From positions 104,072 through 168,071 of the forward strand of contig NZ_JAVALS010000007.1 of NCBI RefSeq assembly GCF_030731045.1: DNA of 64,000 bases, read 5' to 3'. Below, piece after piece: positions 29,259 to 41,412 of this stretch. Origin of the DNA: Arthrobacter horti. Its GTDB lineage: Bacteria; Actinomycetota; Actinomycetes; Actinomycetales; Micrococcaceae. Each line of letters begins with the position of its first letter. Within the stretch, counting starts at the first letter, position 1. The notes beneath the pieces are model-generated. The model did no database searches, had not been told where the DNA came from, and saw only the letters and a list, made by a program, of their open reading frames with translations. The translations under genes were made by a program, and so were the position numbers.

Positions 29259-30779
29259 TCAGCGACGGCGGGTGCGGCGCCGCTCATTACTGGAGAGGTT
29301 GGCGGTGAGCGGCCGGGCCAGGCTGTCGCCGAGCACGATGCCCGCCGAGATGCCCAGCACGATCGCCACGGCGGTGAGCATGCCGCCGGCGCCGTTGAGG
29401 AAGTCCTGGCCGTTGACCGTCAGCGTGTACATGGACCGGAAGATCCGCAGGCCCGGCAGGAGGATGAGCGCCGCGGGCACGGCGACCACCAGCTGCGGGG
29501 ATCCCAGGCGCAGCGCGATCACCCGTGCCAGGAAGCCGATCACCACGGCTGAGACGGCCGGCGCCATCCGCTCCCCCACACCCACGTTCACGGCGCCGAG
29601 CAGCACGAAATACCCCACGATGCCCACGGCCATGGTGGGCAGCATCAGCTTCACGGGCGATTGCTCGGTGACGGTGATGGCCACCAGCGCGGCCGCCACC
29701 AGGACCACCTGGAACCAGAAATCGTAAGCGGGCGGGAAGGTCAGCGTCACGTCGATCTCCGGCAGCCCGGCCAGGCTCGCCACGACGAACGCCACGCCGA
29801 TCCCGGCCACGATGGCTCCGAAGGTGAGCATGGTGGAGAGCAGACGCCCCGCGGCCGTGACCGGGAAGCCGTTGATGGCGTCCTGCACGGAGGAGACGAG
29901 CCGCCCCGTCGGCAAGAGCAGCAGGATGCCGCCCGCCACCACGATGGACGGCGGGATGTTCACCCCCAGCCGCGCCAGCAGCAGCGCCGCGATGGTCACC
30001 AGGAAGGACGAAGTGGCCGTCGCGTAGAAGTCCGGCACCCTCCACCTGCCCAGCTGCCGGGACACCACATCCACCAGGAGGGAGGAGCCGAAGGCGATGG
30101 CCGATGCCATCAGCCCGCCGCCCAGCACCCCGACGAACGCCGCCGAGAAGACGCCGAACGCCAGCGTGACCATCCAGCGGGCGAACGGCTTGGGCCGTCT
30201 GAGGATCTCGTCCAGCCGTTTGTTCGCCTCACGCCGGCTCACACCGCCCTTGGCGACGTCCGTGACCAGCTGATGCACCTCGGCCAGGCCGGCGTAGTTG
30301 CTGGTCCAGGACCGGACCACGCGCAGCAGGGTGATGGGGTTCTGGTCCCGGGGCGCGTAGTTGATGGCGACGGACTGGTTGGTGATGTCCACCTCGACGT
30401 TCTTCAGGCCGAGCGCCGCCGTGACGGCGATGATGCTGGTCTCCACCTCGAGGGCGCCGGCGCCGTAGCGGAACATCGTCTCCGCCAGGCGCAGGGCGAA
30501 GTCGATGGTCTTCCGCGCGGATTCGTCCACGGCGCCCACCCGGATGGTGGGGTTGGCGTACGGGCTGCCGGCCAGCCGGTCCACAATGCTCAGCGGCGCG
30601 GTGGGCGGCTGCTCCCCCCGGACGAGGTTGCGCAGCATGCGCTTGGCCGAGGTGGTGGCGCGCAGCTCAGCGGGGCTGAGCGGCTCCGTTTTGGGGAGGC
30701 CGTCAGTCTTCGGCAGGCCGTCCGTTCTCGGCGGCCCGTCCGGCGTCTGGTTCGACGGCGGGGGCTGCTGTGCGTCCAT
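29259..30779 (-). CDS. ThrE family threonine/serine exporter
   Basis: The 506-residue protein has a cytoplasmic N-terminus of about 60 residues with a repeated TDGLPK motif, a soluble hydrophilic domain to about 215, and ten hydrophobic helices in two sets. The first half (TIDFALRLAETMFRYGAGALEVE) is the ThrE/DUF1212 type, and the C-terminal helices are the ThrE_2 type. Corynebacterium ThrE has the same single-chain layout. Export of threonine or serine fits the neighbouring serine dehydratase. ATG at 30779 was chosen; the gene follows the Fem-type gene by 22 bases. Confidence 0.85.
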   Translation of the reverse strand: MDAQQPPPSNQTPDGPPRTDGLPKTDGLPKTEPLSPAELRATTSAKRMLRNLVRGEQPPTAPLSIVDRLAGSPYANPTIRVGAVDESARKTIDFALRLAETMFRYGAGALEVETSIIAVTAALGLKNVEVDITNQSVAINYAPRDQNPITLLRVVRSWTSNYAGLAEVHQLVTDVAKGGVSRREANKRLDEILRRPKPFARWMVTLAFGVFSAAFVGVLGGGLMASAIAFGSSLLVDVVSRQLGRWRVPDFYATATSSFLVTIAALLLARLGVNIPPSIVVAGGILLLLPTGRLVSSVQDAINGFPVTAAGRLLSTMLTFGAIVAGIGVAFVVASLAGLPEIDVTLTFPPAYDFWFQVVLVAAALVAITVTEQSPVKLMLPTMAVGIVGYFVLLGAVNVGVGERMAPAVSAVVIGFLARVIALRLGSPQLVVAVPAALILLPGLRIFRSMYTLTVNGQDFLNGAGGMLTAVAIVLGISAGIVLGDSLARPLTANLSSNERRRTRRR

Positions 30780-30801
30780 GGGCTCCCACGTACCTCTCGG
30801 C

Positions 30802-31881
30802 TCAGTAGAACTGCTGACCGGTGCGGCGGGTGTGGATCTGCCGAGCCACCCGTTCACCGATCCTGGTCCACACTGTGTACTTGGCGGAGCTGAGAACCTG
30901 GTCATAACAGCCCACGAAGTCGGTGACCGTCTTGTTGAAGCTGGTCTTGAACAGGCCCAGACCGTAGTACGGGTGCTCCGGGTCCTTCACACGGTCCGAC
31001 GGCGGGGTCCCGCACAGGTCGTATTCCGTGCAGCCCAAGGCCTTCATATCGTTCATGGCCTGCCACTGGAGCAGGTGGGAGTCGCCGTACTGGTTCCGCT
31101 TCTGCAGCGATCCGCCGTCCTTGTACGTGCCCTTGTGCCCGTAGTTGATGACGAATGCTCCCACGGAAGGCACACCGTTTTCGTGGACGAAGTACAGGTG
31201 CCCCTGCCCCCGCTCCATGAATCCGCCCCAGAAACGGCGGAAGTAGCCGAATTCGCGGGGCCCCACCGACGCCTTGGTCTCCAAGGTGCCGTGCATGAGC
31301 GAGTACATGGCACGGAAGTTCTCCTCCGTGGCCTCCATGGACTGCACCTCCACCCCTTCGCGCATGGCGCGCCGGACGGCGTTGCGCCCGCGGGAGGAGA
31401 GACTCTTGAGCACGGCCTCGGAGTCCGGGGCGATGTTCAGAATGACCGTGTTGTCGTTCGGCTGGAGGTTGTGGACCTTCACGGCCCCCAGACCGCGGAT
31501 CACGGCACGGGAGGTGTCCGTGGCCACGATGTCCGGCTCGATGCGGATGGCGAACACGCCCAGGCGCTCGCGCGCCACGAACTCGCGGTTGGCCTCCAGA
31601 ACACCGGGAAGGTCCTCCACCCCGGCCACGTCCGGGCCCTTGATGAGGTACCAGTAGCGGCCGAGCAGCGGGATGCGCTTCTCCAGCACCAGGTTGTAGC
31701 TGCTGTAGTCGGCGCATTCGTAGACGAGGTGCCGGATGTCCCAGCCGTAGTGCTTCTTCGTCTCCGCGTACGCCTCCGACTGGAGCAGATTCCCGCCGTT
31801 CGGATTCGCCGTGACCAGTTCGTCCCAGCGAGCGATCTCGTCGGTGGTGGCGAAACGGGCGGTGAAGGTTCGCAAGGTCAC
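30802..31881 (-). CDS. FemABX-type peptidoglycan interpeptide-bridge aminoacyltransferase
   Basis: Fem transferases add amino acids from aminoacyl-tRNA to the lipid II side chain. Two GNAT-like domains are visible; characteristic stretches are [16 protein letters not shown] at the start and LHGTL-like [13 protein letters not shown] and GGSLQKRN in the middle, with [16 protein letters not shown] and [13 protein letters not shown] near the end. The 359-residue size is that of single Fem proteins. A CAGGAT (31890-31895) eight bases upstream supports GTG 31881 rather than TTG 31890. An interpeptide bridge is usual in Arthrobacter-like cell walls. Confidence 0.85.
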   Translation of the reverse strand: MTLRTFTARFATTDEIARWDELVTANPNGGNLLQSEAYAETKKHYGWDIRHLVYECADYSSYNLVLEKRIPLLGRYWYLIKGPDVAGVEDLPGVLEANREFVARERLGVFAIRIEPDIVATDTSRAVIRGLGAVKVHNLQPNDNTVILNIAPDSEAVLKSLSSRGRNAVRRAMREGVEVQSMEATEENFRAMYSLMHGTLETKASVGPREFGYFRRFWGGFMERGQGHLYFVHENGVPSVGAFVINYGHKGTYKDGGSLQKRNQYGDSHLLQWQAMNDMKALGCTEYDLCGTPPSDRVKDPEHPYYGLGLFKTSFNKTVTDFVGCYDQVLSSAKYTVWTRIGERVARQIHTRRTGQQFY

Positions 31882-31903
31882 GGCGTCCAATCCTGGGATG
31901 ACT

Positions 31904-31936
31904 GAGGGTCTCCCGTCAGTCTATCGGGAGACCCTC
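31904..31936 (-). terminator. Terminator after sdaA
   Basis: A perfect 12-bp stem (31904-31915 with 31925-31936) with a nine-base loop lies between the sdaA stop and the Fem-type gene. Confidence 0.65.
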
Positions 31937-31974
31937 GGCGAGCCGTCTGAAACGTCAGCGGGAACGGGTGTTCC

Positions 31975-33372
31975 CTAGCACTCCACCACGTTGACGGCGA
32001 GGCCGCCCATGGCGGTCTCCTTGTACTTGGTGGACATGTCCTTGCCGGTCTCACGCATGGTGATGATGACCTCGTCCAGGGAGACGCGGTGCGTGCCGTC
32101 ACCCCAGAGCGCCATCTTGGTGGCGTTGATGGCCTTGGCGGCCGCGATCGCGTTGCGCTCGATACACGGAACCTGTACCAGGCCGCCGATGGGATCGCAG
32201 GTCAGGCCGAGGTTGTGTTCCATGGCGATCTCCGCGGCGTTCTCCACCTGAGCGGGCGTACCTCCCATGACTTCGGCCAGGCCGGCCGCGGCCATGGAGG
32301 ACGCGGAACCCACCTCTCCCTGGCAGCCGACCTCGGCGCCGGAGATGGAGGCCTGCTCCTTGTAGAGGACGCCGACGGCACCGGCGGCCAGCAGGAACTT
32401 GACCACCACGTCGTCCTTGTCCTGCTGCGTGGCGTTCTCCATGCCGGGGGCGTAGTTCAGCGCGTAGTAGAGCACGGCCGGAATGATGCCTGCGGCACCG
32501 TTGGTGGGCGCGGTGACCACGCGGCCGCCGGAGGCGTTCTCCTCATTGACGGCCAGCGCCACGAGGTTCACCCACTCCTGCCAGTACTTGGGATCGCGGT
32601 CCTTGTCCTCCTTCAGGAGGCGGTCATGCCAATCGGGTGCGCGACGGCGGACGCCCAGTCCGCCGGGCAGCAGGCCTTCGCGGTGGATGCTCTTCTCCAC
32701 GCAGGCCTCCATGACGGCCCAGATCTTCAGAAGGCCCTCGCGGATCTCCTCTTCACTGCGGCTGGCCTTCTCATTGATGAGCATGATGTCGGAGATGCCC
32801 AGGCCCTTGCTGTGGCAGCGGCCCAGCATCTCCGCCGCCGTGCGGAACGGCAGCGGCAGTTCCTTCTTGGATTCCTCCAGCTCCGCCTTGGCCTGCTGCT
32901 CCTCGCCCTCGCGGACGATGAAGCCACCGCCCACGGAGAAGAAGGTGGCGGCATGCAGCATCTCGCCGTCGGCGTCCTTGACGGCGAACTTCATGCCGTT
33001 CGTGTGCCGGGGCAGCACGGTGAGCGGGTGCTGCACCATGTCCGCCACGGCGAACTGAAGGACTACGTCGCCGGCGAAGGTCACGGTCCCGCTGGATTCG
33101 ATCGCGGCGAGCCGCTCCTCGACCTCCTCCGGGAGGATCTGATCCGGGTAGTAGCCCTCCAGGCCCAGCAGCACGGCGGTGAAGGTGCCGTGCCCGCGGC
33201 CGGTGGCCGCGAGGGAGCCGTAGAGGTCGACGGCGACGCCGGCCACACGAGGCAGCAGGCCGGCGTCGCGCACCTCCTGGGCGAAGACCGCGGCCGCCAG
33301 CATCGGGCCCACCGTGTGGGAACTGGACGGCCCCACGCCGATCTTGAAGAGCTCAAAAACACCAACGGCCAC
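31975..33372 (-). CDS. sdaA: L-serine ammonia-lyase (serine dehydratase), single chain
   Basis: It deaminates serine to pyruvate using an oxygen-sensitive 4Fe-4S cluster. The N-terminal beta domain starts [20 protein letters not shown]. The alpha domain carries cluster cysteines near 348 (EVGCQGE), 389 (LTCDPIGG) and 400 (QVPCIERN). The length of 465 residues suits the single-chain type. The GTG start is 12 bases after gcvT, so it is the third gene of the gcvP-gcvT-sdaA operon under the glycine riboswitch: glycine is cleaved or converted to serine, which SdaA then degrades. Confidence 0.95.
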   Translation of the reverse strand: MAVGVFELFKIGVGPSSSHTVGPMLAAAVFAQEVRDAGLLPRVAGVAVDLYGSLAATGRGHGTFTAVLLGLEGYYPDQILPEEVEERLAAIESSGTVTFAGDVVLQFAVADMVQHPLTVLPRHTNGMKFAVKDADGEMLHAATFFSVGGGFIVREGEEQQAKAELEESKKELPLPFRTAAEMLGRCHSKGLGISDIMLINEKASRSEEEIREGLLKIWAVMEACVEKSIHREGLLPGGLGVRRRAPDWHDRLLKEDKDRDPKYWQEWVNLVALAVNEENASGGRVVTAPTNGAAGIIPAVLYYALNYAPGMENATQQDKDDVVVKFLLAAGAVGVLYKEQASISGAEVGCQGEVGSASSMAAAGLAEVMGGTPAQVENAAEIAMEHNLGLTCDPIGGLVQVPCIERNAIAAAKAINATKMALWGDGTHRVSLDEVIITMRETGKDMSTKYKETAMGGLAVNVVEC

Positions 33373-33384
33373 AGGTCTTACCGC

Positions 33385-34509
33385 CTAACGCTCACGCTTG
33401 TAGAAGGGCAGGGCAACGACTTCGAACGGCTCGGCCTTGCCACGCAGATCGATGTCCAGCGCGGTGCCCGGTTCAGTGTATGCCACGTCAACATAGGCCA
33501 GGGCCACGGGGAAACCGAGGGTCGGGCTGGGCTGACCGGAGGTCACCTCGCCCACCACGACGCCGTCCTTCATCACCGTGTAGTGGCTGCGGCCGGCACG
33601 GCGGCCAAGGCCCTTCAGACCCACCAGGCGGCGGCCGGCGGTGGCGCCGTCGCCGCTCTCCTTGGCGGCCTCCAGGGACGCACGGCCCACGAAGTCACCG
33701 TCCTTGGACTTCAGCGCCACGACCGGTCCGAGCCCTGCCGCGAAGGGGGTGCCTTCGCGGGAGAGCTCGTTGCCGTAGAGGGGCATGCCCGCTTCGAGGC
33801 GAAGGGAGTCCCGGCAGGCGAGGCCGGCGGGGACCAGCTCGTGGCCCTCGCCTGCGGCCATGAGTGCCTGCCACAGGGCGGCGGCGGAGGCGTTGTCCAC
33901 GAAGATCTCGAAGCCGTCCTCACCGGTGTAGCCGGTGCGGGCCAGGAGGAGCTTGTCACCGTTGATGGTGACCTCGACGGAGGCGTAGTACTTCAGCTCC
34001 GTCACGGCCGCGTGCTCGTCTTCCGGGACCAGGGTCAGGAGGATGGTCTGGGCGTTCGGGCCCTGCACGGCGATGAGAGAGGTCTCGGCGGACGCGTCGG
34101 TGACGGTCACGTCGAAGCCTTCGGCCCGGGCGGCCAGTTCGCCGGCCACCACGACGGCGTTGCCGGCGTTGGGGACCACCAGGAACTTCTCCTCGCCGCG
34201 GCGGTAGACGATCAGGTCGTCGATGATGCCGCCGTCTTCGGCGCAGATCAGGGAGTACTTGGCCTTGCCTTCCACGACGGCGGAGAGCTTGCCCACCAGG
34301 GCGTAGTCGAGGAATGCGCCGGCGCCGGGGCCCTCCACCCAGACCTCACCCATGTGGGAGAGGTCGAAGAGGCCCGCGGTCTTGCGGACGGCGTGGTGCT
34401 CGGCCAGCTCGGAGCCGTACTTCAGCGGCATCTGCCAGCCGCCGAAGTCGGTGAAGGACGCGCCCAGCTTCTCGTGCTCGGCGTACAGGGCGGTGTATTT
34501 CTCAGTCAT
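33385..34509 (-). CDS. gcvT: Glycine cleavage system T protein (aminomethyltransferase)
   Basis: GcvT transfers the methylene group of aminomethyl-lipoyl-H protein to tetrahydrofolate and releases ammonia. The 374-residue chain shows the family segments FGGWQMPLKYGS, LFDLSHMGEVWVEGPGA, GYTGEDGFEIFV and GLACRDSLRLEAGMPLYGNE. The C-terminal barrel (GEVTSGQPSPTLGFPVALAYV) is complete. It is cotranscribed with gcvP upstream and sdaA downstream. The partner H protein is not encoded in this operon. Confidence 0.96.
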   Translation of the reverse strand: MTEKYTALYAEHEKLGASFTDFGGWQMPLKYGSELAEHHAVRKTAGLFDLSHMGEVWVEGPGAGAFLDYALVGKLSAVVEGKAKYSLICAEDGGIIDDLIVYRRGEEKFLVVPNAGNAVVVAGELAARAEGFDVTVTDASAETSLIAVQGPNAQTILLTLVPEDEHAAVTELKYYASVEVTINGDKLLLARTGYTGEDGFEIFVDNASAAALWQALMAAGEGHELVPAGLACRDSLRLEAGMPLYGNELSREGTPFAAGLGPVVALKSKDGDFVGRASLEAAKESGDGATAGRRLVGLKGLGRRAGRSHYTVMKDGVVVGEVTSGQPSPTLGFPVALAYVDVAYTEPGTALDIDLRGKAEPFEVVALPFYKRER

Positions 34510-34536
34510 GTCTGTCCTTGTATCCTGCAGGCCGGG

Positions 34537-37440
<2,904 letters not shown>

Positions 37441-37489
37441 TGAGGAACTCCATTGCTCACCCGGCGCGGGGTACGCCGGAACTCATTAG

Positions 37490-37688
37490 GGCTCCTCCCC
37501 GCTCTGTGTGGGACCTGAGAGTTTTCGCAGCGGCCGGGCCGTGCCTGCACCTTCGGTGAGCCGGCGAGCGCCGGCTGCTTTCCAGAGTTGCCTCGGCGCG
37601 GCGGTACCGGGTGCCTGAGAGATTCCTGGGGAGGTGTTGCTCCTACGGCGCCTGCGTGTACCCACATGCAGGACTCTCCCGCCGCGGA
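37490..37688 (-). promoter_or_regulatory. Tandem glycine riboswitch of the gcvP-gcvT-sdaA operon
   Basis: Read leftward, aptamer 1 has GCGGGAGAGTCC, CGCCGTAGGAGCAA and AATCTCTCAGGCA; aptamer 2 has CTCTGGAAAGCAGC, CACCGAAGGTGCAG and AAACTCTCAGGTCC, closing with AGCGGGGAGGAGC. Two aptamers in tandem are typical for glycine-activated gcv operons. The same arrangement recurs at 44525. Confidence 0.95.
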
Positions 37689-37803
37689 TCGATGGCTTAT
37701 TCGATTGTGAAGTGACCGCGGTGATAGCAGTCACAGGGTCAATTGTCACCCCTGCGGGCAGGGAGGGCAAACGGGGCGGCGAGGGCCGACCCGGGCCGGG
37801 GCC

Positions 37804-38355
37804 TCAGCCTTTGCCCCGCACCAGTTCCAGGATCCGCAGCAGGCTCTCCACCTCGGCGTCGGTCTTGCTGGGGTCCATCTCCCGGCCGCCGCCGTTCTCC
37901 AGGACGGCGTTGAAGTAGAGCCCGTCGGACATGTAGCGGACCGCCCGGGCGAGATCCTCCCCCAGTTCCGCGGTCAGCACTTCCAGCCACTGCTGCTGGA
38001 TTCCGGCGAAGCGGCGCTGGGTCTCCTCGTGGGCCACTTCCGCGAGCCTGCTGGCCGCCACGAAGGACCGGTCCAGCGGACCGCCGTCCCAGACGGAGGC
38101 TTTGATGAAGTACACGCCCGCACCTTCCGGGGCCGTTTTCATCGCCTCCACTTCCTCCTGGGCCAGCTCGTCGAAGCGGTCCAGGAGCGCCGCGATGAGC
38201 GCCTCCTTGTTCGGGAAGTGATAGAGCAGCCCGCCCTTGGACACGCCGGCTTTGGCGGCCACCGCCTCCAGGGTGGCCCCACGCTCCCCCACTTCGATGA
38301 GCAGGGTTTCGAAGGCATCGAGGACGGCGTTCCGGGCGACAGGCTTACGGGGCAT
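37804..38355 (-). CDS. TetR family transcriptional regulator
   Basis: A 183-residue repressor. The N-terminal helix-turn-helix is clear: ATLEAVAAKAGVSKGGLLYHFPNKEALIAA in two adjoining pieces, with the recognition helix at about 30-45. The C-terminal ligand domain is not assignable to a ligand. I start at ATG 38355 because CAGAAT (38363-38368) lies seven bases upstream; ATG 38364 would overlap that element. It diverges from the MFS gene 87 bp away and most likely represses it. Confidence 0.9.
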   Translation of the reverse strand: MPRKPVARNAVLDAFETLLIEVGERGATLEAVAAKAGVSKGGLLYHFPNKEALIAALLDRFDELAQEEVEAMKTAPEGAGVYFIKASVWDGGPLDRSFVAASRLAEVAHEETQRRFAGIQQQWLEVLTAELGEDLARAVRYMSDGLYFNAVLENGGGREMDPSKTDAEVESLLRILELVRGKG

Positions 38356-38406
38356 GGGTTCCATTCTGCACGCTGTGTGATCCGGGGCACGGAACGCCCC
38401 TCTGGA

Positions 38407-38442
38407 TTGAAACTATACAGTCTGGACGGTACAGTTATAAAC
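38407..38442 (+). promoter_or_regulatory. Strong leaderless promoter of the MFS gene with TACAGT direct repeats
   Basis: TTGAAA (38407-38412), 17 bp, TACAGT (38430-38435), then seven bases to the ATG. A second TACAGT at 38416-38421 lies in the spacer, giving direct repeats 14 bp apart. This is a plausible site for the divergent TetR regulator. Confidence 0.65.
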
Positions 38443-40002
38443 ATGACGACCACCTTGACTCCTCAGACGAGCCTCAGGACGGCGCCATGGCGAAAGTGGA
38501 CCGCCCTGGCGCTTCTGATGGTGCCCGTGCTCCTCGTGGCGGTGGACAACACCGCCCTCACCTTCGCACTCCCCGCGATCACCAGCGCCCTGCACGCAAG
38601 CGGCGTGGAACTTCTCTGGATCATCGACGCCTACCCGCTGGTCCTGGCCGCTCTCCTGGTCGCCATGGGCAACCTGGGCGACCGGATCGGACGCCGGAAG
38701 CTCCTGATGATCGGCAGCACCGGCTTCGGGCTGGCGTCCATCGCGGCCGCTTTCTCCCCCACCGCCGGCGCCCTGATCGCCGGGCGCGCCGCGCTCGGCC
38801 TCTTCGGCGCCACCTTGATGCCCAGCACGCTGTCTTTGATCCGGAACATCTTCACGGACGCGAACCAGCGCCGCCTGGCCATCGCCATCTGGGCCGCCGT
38901 CTTCTCCGGCGGTGCCGCGGTCGGCCCGATCCTGGGCGGCTGGCTGGTGGATCATTTCTGGTGGGGCGCCGTCCTCATTGCGCCCGCCGTACTTCTGATC
39001 CCTCTGCTGGCGTTCGGCACCAAGCTGATCCCGGAGTCCAAGGACTCCTCGCCGCACCCGGTGGACCTGCCCAGCATCCTGCTGTCCATCCTGGCGATGG
39101 GCCCGCTCGCCATCGCCATCAAGGAGCTCACAGTCCACGGACTCCAGCCCCTGCCGATCGCACTGGCCTTCTTCGGCGTGGGCATGGGCGTGGTGTTCGT
39201 CCGCCGCCAGCTGCGGATCCCCTACCCCATGCTGGACATGTCCCTGTTCGCCAATCCGGTGTTCAGCACCTCGATCAGCGCGAACGTCCTGTCGTTCACC
39301 TCGATGACGGGCTTCATCTTCTTCTTCTCGCAGCACCTGCAGCTCGTCACCGGCCTCACGCCACTCGACGCGGGCCTGCTGATGCTCCCGGCCTCCGTGG
39401 CCACGATCATCGCGGGCCTGGCCTCAGTTCCGCTGGTCCGGGCCGTCCGCCCGGGCCTGGTGGTGGCCGGCGGCCTGTTCCTGAGCACCGCGGCCTACTT
39501 CCTGGTGGCCCTGCTCGGCGAGGCCGTGGGCATGCCCGTCTACCTCCTGGCCGTCTACCTGCTCTCGATCGGCATCGGCGCTGCGGAAACGATCTCCAAT
39601 GACCTGATCATGTCCTCCGTCCCGGCCGAGAAGGCAGGCGCCGCCTCCGCGATCTCGGAGACCGGCTACGAGTTCGGCGCCCTGCTCGGCACCGCCGTCC
39701 TGGGCTCCATCCTCACCGCCAGCTACCAGCAGCACCTGCGGCTGCCGGCCGGGCTGAGCGACACCGACGCCTCTGCCGCACGCGAGACGCTCGCCGGCGC
39801 CGTCGACGTCGCGCACCGCGTGGGCGGTGAGCTCGGCGCTCAACTGACGACGACGGCGCAGCACGCCTTCGATTCCGGCGTCACCGTGACGGCGGCCATC
39901 GGAGCCCTGCTCATGGCGGCCGTGACCGTCGCCGCGGCGGTCGGTCTGCGCAAGGCGCCGCGCGCCACCAAGGAAAGCCAGCAGGAACTCCCGGGCCACT
40001 GA
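38443..40002 (+). CDS. MFS transporter, DHA2-type (14-helix) drug efflux family
   Basis: A 519-residue transporter with about 14 membrane helices. VDNTALTFALPAI in helix 1, GNLGDRIGRRKLLMIG in the loop between helices 2 and 3, and GPILGGWLVDHFWW in helix 5 are typical of the SmvA/QacA group that exports cationic drugs by proton antiport. The ATG at 38443 follows the -10 by seven bases. The divergent TetR gene suggests substrate-induced expression. The actual substrate is unknown. Confidence 0.9.
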   Translation: MTTTLTPQTSLRTAPWRKWTALALLMVPVLLVAVDNTALTFALPAITSALHASGVELLWIIDAYPLVLAALLVAMGNLGDRIGRRKLLMIGSTGFGLASIAAAFSPTAGALIAGRAALGLFGATLMPSTLSLIRNIFTDANQRRLAIAIWAAVFSGGAAVGPILGGWLVDHFWWGAVLIAPAVLLIPLLAFGTKLIPESKDSSPHPVDLPSILLSILAMGPLAIAIKELTVHGLQPLPIALAFFGVGMGVVFVRRQLRIPYPMLDMSLFANPVFSTSISANVLSFTSMTGFIFFFSQHLQLVTGLTPLDAGLLMLPASVATIIAGLASVPLVRAVRPGLVVAGGLFLSTAAYFLVALLGEAVGMPVYLLAVYLLSIGIGAAETISNDLIMSSVPAEKAGAASAISETGYEFGALLGTAVLGSILTASYQQHLRLPAGLSDTDASAARETLAGAVDVAHRVGGELGAQLTTTAQHAFDSGVTVTAAIGALLMAAVTVAAAVGLRKAPRATKESQQELPGH

Positions 40003-40070
40003 CCCGTCCTGCACCACACCGGACGGGCCTGGGGAGGACCGTCCACGCCGGGACAGCCCGGCACCACAAC

Positions 40071-40123
40071 GGGTGCGGCACGCACTGCAGGGCATCACCC
40101 CTGGTCAGGCGCGTGCCGCACCC
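40071..40123 (+). terminator. Terminator-like hairpin after the MFS gene
   Basis: GGGTGCGGCACGC (40071-40083) pairs perfectly with 40111-40123; the 27-base loop can form an additional small stem (CAGGG/CCCTG). Confidence 0.6.
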
Positions 40124-40142
40124 GAGTTATCGGAACGCGGCT

Positions 40143-40171
40143 TGCCAAATGTGAAGCGCACCACTCATACT
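40143..40171 (+). promoter_or_regulatory. Candidate promoter of the agmatine deiminase operon
   Basis: TTGCCA (40143-40148) and CATACT (40166-40171) are 17 bp apart. The start of transcription would fall inside the following palindrome. Confidence 0.5.
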
Positions 40172-40190
40172 AAATGAATACTATTCATTT
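40172..40190. promoter_or_regulatory. 19-bp palindromic operator
   Basis: AAATGAATA-C-TATTCATTT is a perfect palindrome with one central base. It immediately follows the -10 element, the classic position for a TetR-type repressor. The regulator is not identified. Confidence 0.65.
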
Positions 40191-40234
40191 TTGTGGCACC
40201 GCTCACAGAGAGCCCTCACACATTGGAGTCTGAC

Positions 40235-41290
40235 GTGGCTGATGAAACCACTGGCGCCGTGAACACCCCCCAGTGGGTCATGCCGGCCGAGACCGCCGAA
40301 CAGTCCCGCCTCTGGATGGCCTTCCCCCATGAGGGCTACACCCTGGGCGAGACCGAGGACGACGCTCACGCCGCCCGCACCACCTGGGCCGCCGTCGCCA
40401 ACGCCGCCGTGGCGTTCGAGCCCGTGACCATGGTGGTGGACCCCGCGGACACCGAGATCGCGGCCCGCTACCTGGACCCGCGCGTCGAGGTCGTGACCGC
40501 CGAGCTCAACGACGCCTGGATGCGGGACATCGGGCCGAGCTTCGTCCTGGACTCCGAGGGCCGCCTGGGCGCAGTGGACTGGGTGTTCAACGGCTGGGGC
40601 GGCCAGGACTGGGCCGCGTGGGACAAGGACTCCAAGATCGGCTCCTTCGTAGCCGGCCAGACCCCGGCGCAGCTCATCTCCTCCGCCCTGGTCAACGAGG
40701 GCGGCGGCATCCACGTGGACGGCGAGGGCACCGTGCTGGTGACCGAGACCGTGCAGCTGGATCCGGGCCGGAACCCCGGCGCCACCAAGGAGCAGGTGGA
40801 AGCCGAGCTGGCACGCACCATCGGCGCCACCAAGGTCATCTGGCTGCCCCGCGGCCTCACCCGTGACTCGGAGGAGTTCGGCACCCGGGGCCACGTGGAC
40901 ATCGTGGCCGTCATGCCCTCGCCCGGCACCGTCCTGGTCCACCACCAGGAGAACCCGGAGCACCCGGACTACCAGGTGTCCCAGGAGATCCTGGCCCTGT
41001 TCAAGGACAGCACCGACGCCGCAGGCCGCCCCTTCACCGTCATCCCCGTGCCGGCGCCCGCCACGCTGACGGACGAGGAAGGCTTCGTGGACTACAGCTA
41101 CATCAACCACGTGGCCATCAACGGCGCTGTGATCGCCTGCTCCTTCAACGACGAGCACGACGCCCGCGCCGTCGAGGCCCTCGCCGCCGCCTACCCCGGC
41201 CGCGAGATCGTCACGGTGGACGCCCGCGAGCTGTTCGCCCGCGGTGGCGGCATCCACTGCATCACACAGCAGCAGCCGCTCGCCGGCTGA
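40235..41290 (+). CDS. aguA: Agmatine deiminase
   Basis: It hydrolyses agmatine to N-carbamoylputrescine and ammonia. The guanidino-group-modifying fold is shown by AMRDIGP-like AWMRDIGPSFVLD, GGGIHVDGEGTVLVTE, GHVDIVAVM and the C-terminal GGGIHCITQQQP with the catalytic cysteine near residue 342. The GTG at 40235 has GGAG six bases upstream; a GTG at 40193 overlaps the operator region and is rejected. It is followed by an amino-acid permease gene, likely the agmatine or putrescine importer of the same operon. 351 residues is normal. Confidence 0.93.
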   Translation: MADETTGAVNTPQWVMPAETAEQSRLWMAFPHEGYTLGETEDDAHAARTTWAAVANAAVAFEPVTMVVDPADTEIAARYLDPRVEVVTAELNDAWMRDIGPSFVLDSEGRLGAVDWVFNGWGGQDWAAWDKDSKIGSFVAGQTPAQLISSALVNEGGGIHVDGEGTVLVTETVQLDPGRNPGATKEQVEAELARTIGATKVIWLPRGLTRDSEEFGTRGHVDIVAVMPSPGTVLVHHQENPEHPDYQVSQEILALFKDSTDAAGRPFTVIPVPAPATLTDEEGFVDYSYINHVAINGAVIACSFNDEHDARAVEALAAAYPGREIVTVDARELFARGGGIHCITQQQPLAG

Positions 41291-41299
41291 TCCCCACTC

Positions 41300-41327
41300 A
41301 CGGGGCCCGTCGCATGACGGGCCCCGT
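41300..41327 (+). terminator. Hairpin between aguA and the permease gene
   Basis: A 12-bp perfect stem with a GCAT loop. It has no T-run, so partial termination or mRNA protection is possible. Confidence 0.5.
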
Positions 41328-41412
41328 CCGGCGTCCGGGGAACGGCGCCGGGACGCCTCACCTTTCGGATGCCGCGACGTTGCGCGCCGGAACAGCACAG
41401 AAAGCCACTCGC

